Shown piece by piece: positions 62,701-64,000 of a stretch of DNA of 64,000 bases. The notes beneath the pieces are model-generated. The model ran no database searches and was not told the origin of the DNA. It saw only the letters and a list, made by a program, of their open reading frames with translations. The position numbers and the translations under genes were made by a program. The DNA lies in contig OY987298.1 of NCBI GenBank assembly GCA_963920635.1, positions 20,307,647 to 20,371,646 of the forward strand, in the 5' to 3' direction. Position 1 is the stretch's first letter, and every line of letters starts with the position of its first letter. Source of the DNA: Pseudeuparius sepicola. Taxonomy: Eukaryota > Arthropoda > Insecta > Coleoptera > Anthribidae.

Positions 62701-64000
62701 TTGGGGAATTTCGTATATCTTTATTTGCTCTCTTTAGTTTGTATGAATGTTTCTTCTATTTCTATTATTAAATCTGGCAGCCCTGCGATATTGTAAACGT
62801 CAATGCTGCGATTTTCTCTTTCGACATGTCTATGCAAACCTAACCTTTATATTTTGTTTGTTACTCAAGTATAACGTTGCCACTAACCTTCATTAAAATA
62901 TTTGTAAAGAATTTTGTTGGCGTCTTTTGACAGTTTTTTGTGCACCTAGAAGTGCGATAAACCGTGTTTTCATCGATCTACATCTAAAGCGAATAATATA
63001 TGGTGAAGAAGTGTTTTGTGGCATATTGCAAAAGCAATTCCGTAAATACTAGAACAAAGATTTTTGTACAAGTATTTTTTGTAGCTGATAAAAGGCATCT
63101 CGGTCACAAAATATAGAAGAACCGCTAATGAAAACAATACAATACATATTTCTGTTTAAATCTAAAGTTTAACTCTAAAATATAATAGTTTCCAAGGTTA
63201 GTTTATAGGAAGGTTAGGACATTCCACGACTTGGAAGGGAAAGGGGGGGGGGGCTGAGAGAGGCAAGGGGATGAATGGGTGAATTTAAGTTGGCAACATT
63301 TACACGTGAATTGGCGGTTTAGTAACTCCCTAAACATTTAACGCTTCCAGCCATAGCATATAGGCACACACAGACATTTTTGGCAGTCAACTGCGTATAT
63401 ATTTCGTGGGTTCTTTAGTTTACAACGTGTATTTTTTTGTTTTCGATTTCCGCTGCCCCTTCTGATACGCCACTGGCATCAAGCTGTGAGAAGAAGAGGC
63501 GGAGGCGCGCGATGTTGCCGGTGGTGGGTTTTGTGGTTTTGTTTAAGAGCAAAGGAATAATTCTTCCTTTACTCAATGCAACTATGCATGTGAATTAATG
63601 TTTTATGTTCTACGATATCCTCTGGAGCGTACCTAGAAACTCAATGCATTACATCATATATTATTATCTATATTAGTATATTATTAACCAAACTTATGTA
63701 TTAAAAAATGTCCATTCTTCTCTTCTATAGAGGACTGATTTTCGGCCTTTGTTAATATTTGATAGGCAACGAATAACGGGTCATTAAATATCTCCTCGAG
63801 TGCAGCTTTTTCCAAATATTTGTTTCTGCCAGCCAAAGGCCCTTTTGGGACTCTTTGCCTATTGTTCGCGCCGTCAGTCTTCATATTGTCTGTCGTTTAC
63901 AATCGCGATCGTTCCTCTTTTTTCGCGTCCCGCCTTTCACCGTCCCGGCGATATTTTCCCCAGCGACACCAACGCGAAACGCAAAGAGTGCGATGGCGAC
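62701..64000. other. No gene seen
   Basis: Mixed composition with a G-run near 63243-63253 and a GC-richer last 150 bases. A minus-strand frame (63684-63884) shows Arg/Lys/Glu-rich sequence without a known domain; a host exon could start near the right edge. Confidence 0.35.

Noticed and set aside
1..64000. CRISPR arrays, bacterial operons or riboswitches
   Set aside because: TATA boxes, AATAAA signals, spliceosomal introns, SINEs and MITEs show eukaryotic DNA; no regular spacer-repeat array is present.

Overview
The window looks like non-model arthropod (most likely insect) nuclear DNA. It is AT-rich, holds no recognisable intact host gene, and is packed with Tc1/mariner-type MITEs, long foldback repeats, tRNA- and 5S-derived SINE pieces, a Penelope-like element fragment and satellite-like arrays. 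Species cannot be read from the sequence. Many short open frames here lack an ATG (they open on TTG or GTG), so starts were re-chosen by hand.

The main object is a complete Polinton/Maverick (adintovirus-like) element at 28767-47949 (19,183 bp). It has 584-bp terminal inverted repeats (TIRs), AG...CT termini and a 6-bp target duplication TACGTC (28761-28766 and 47950-47955). Left to right it carries: a small TIR protein; a PLA2-domain minor capsid protein; an adenain-like protease; a penton-like protein; a small repeat protein; a double-jelly-roll major capsid protein; a small membrane protein; a BIR+RING IAP; an FtsK/A32-type packaging ATPase; a conserved protein of unknown function; two tandem fiber-like genes; a retroviral-type integrase with chromodomain; and an unknown protein. 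These are followed on the minus strand by a CHHC zinc-finger protein, a protein-primed-type family B DNA polymerase and a 175-aa protein. A four-exon plus-strand gene, ~186-bp tandem repeats, a tRNA-like sequence and the second TIR complete the element.

Together these genes give a virus-like set: replication (PolB, perhaps the TIR protein), integration (integrase), virion building and maturation (MCP, penton, protease, ATPase), entry (PLA2, fibers) and host interaction (IAP, perhaps the CHHC finger). The TIRs appear identical, suggesting a young insertion. Even so the copy is dead: protease frameshifted with its start ATG gone, integrase with an in-frame stop, PolB frameshifted, and the membrane-protein gene split by an intact 1.94-kb Tc1/mariner element (33164-35101).

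Left flank (1-28760): foldback repeats (0.4-2.5, 10.3-15.0, 15.9-19.8 kb), several MITEs, a 21-bp minisatellite, a degraded Penelope-like GIY-YIG region followed by a hammerhead-ribozyme-like motif (22.97-23.65 kb), and a 434-bp tandem array (25.04-26.49 kb) with a hammerhead-like core in every full unit. Right flank (47956-64000): an inverted copy of the repeat left of the Polinton, a MITE with a clear TCGATA duplication, a 340-bp inverted pair, a tRNA-derived SINE, and three 18-bp boxes spaced exactly 139 bp apart at 60.9-61.2 kb.
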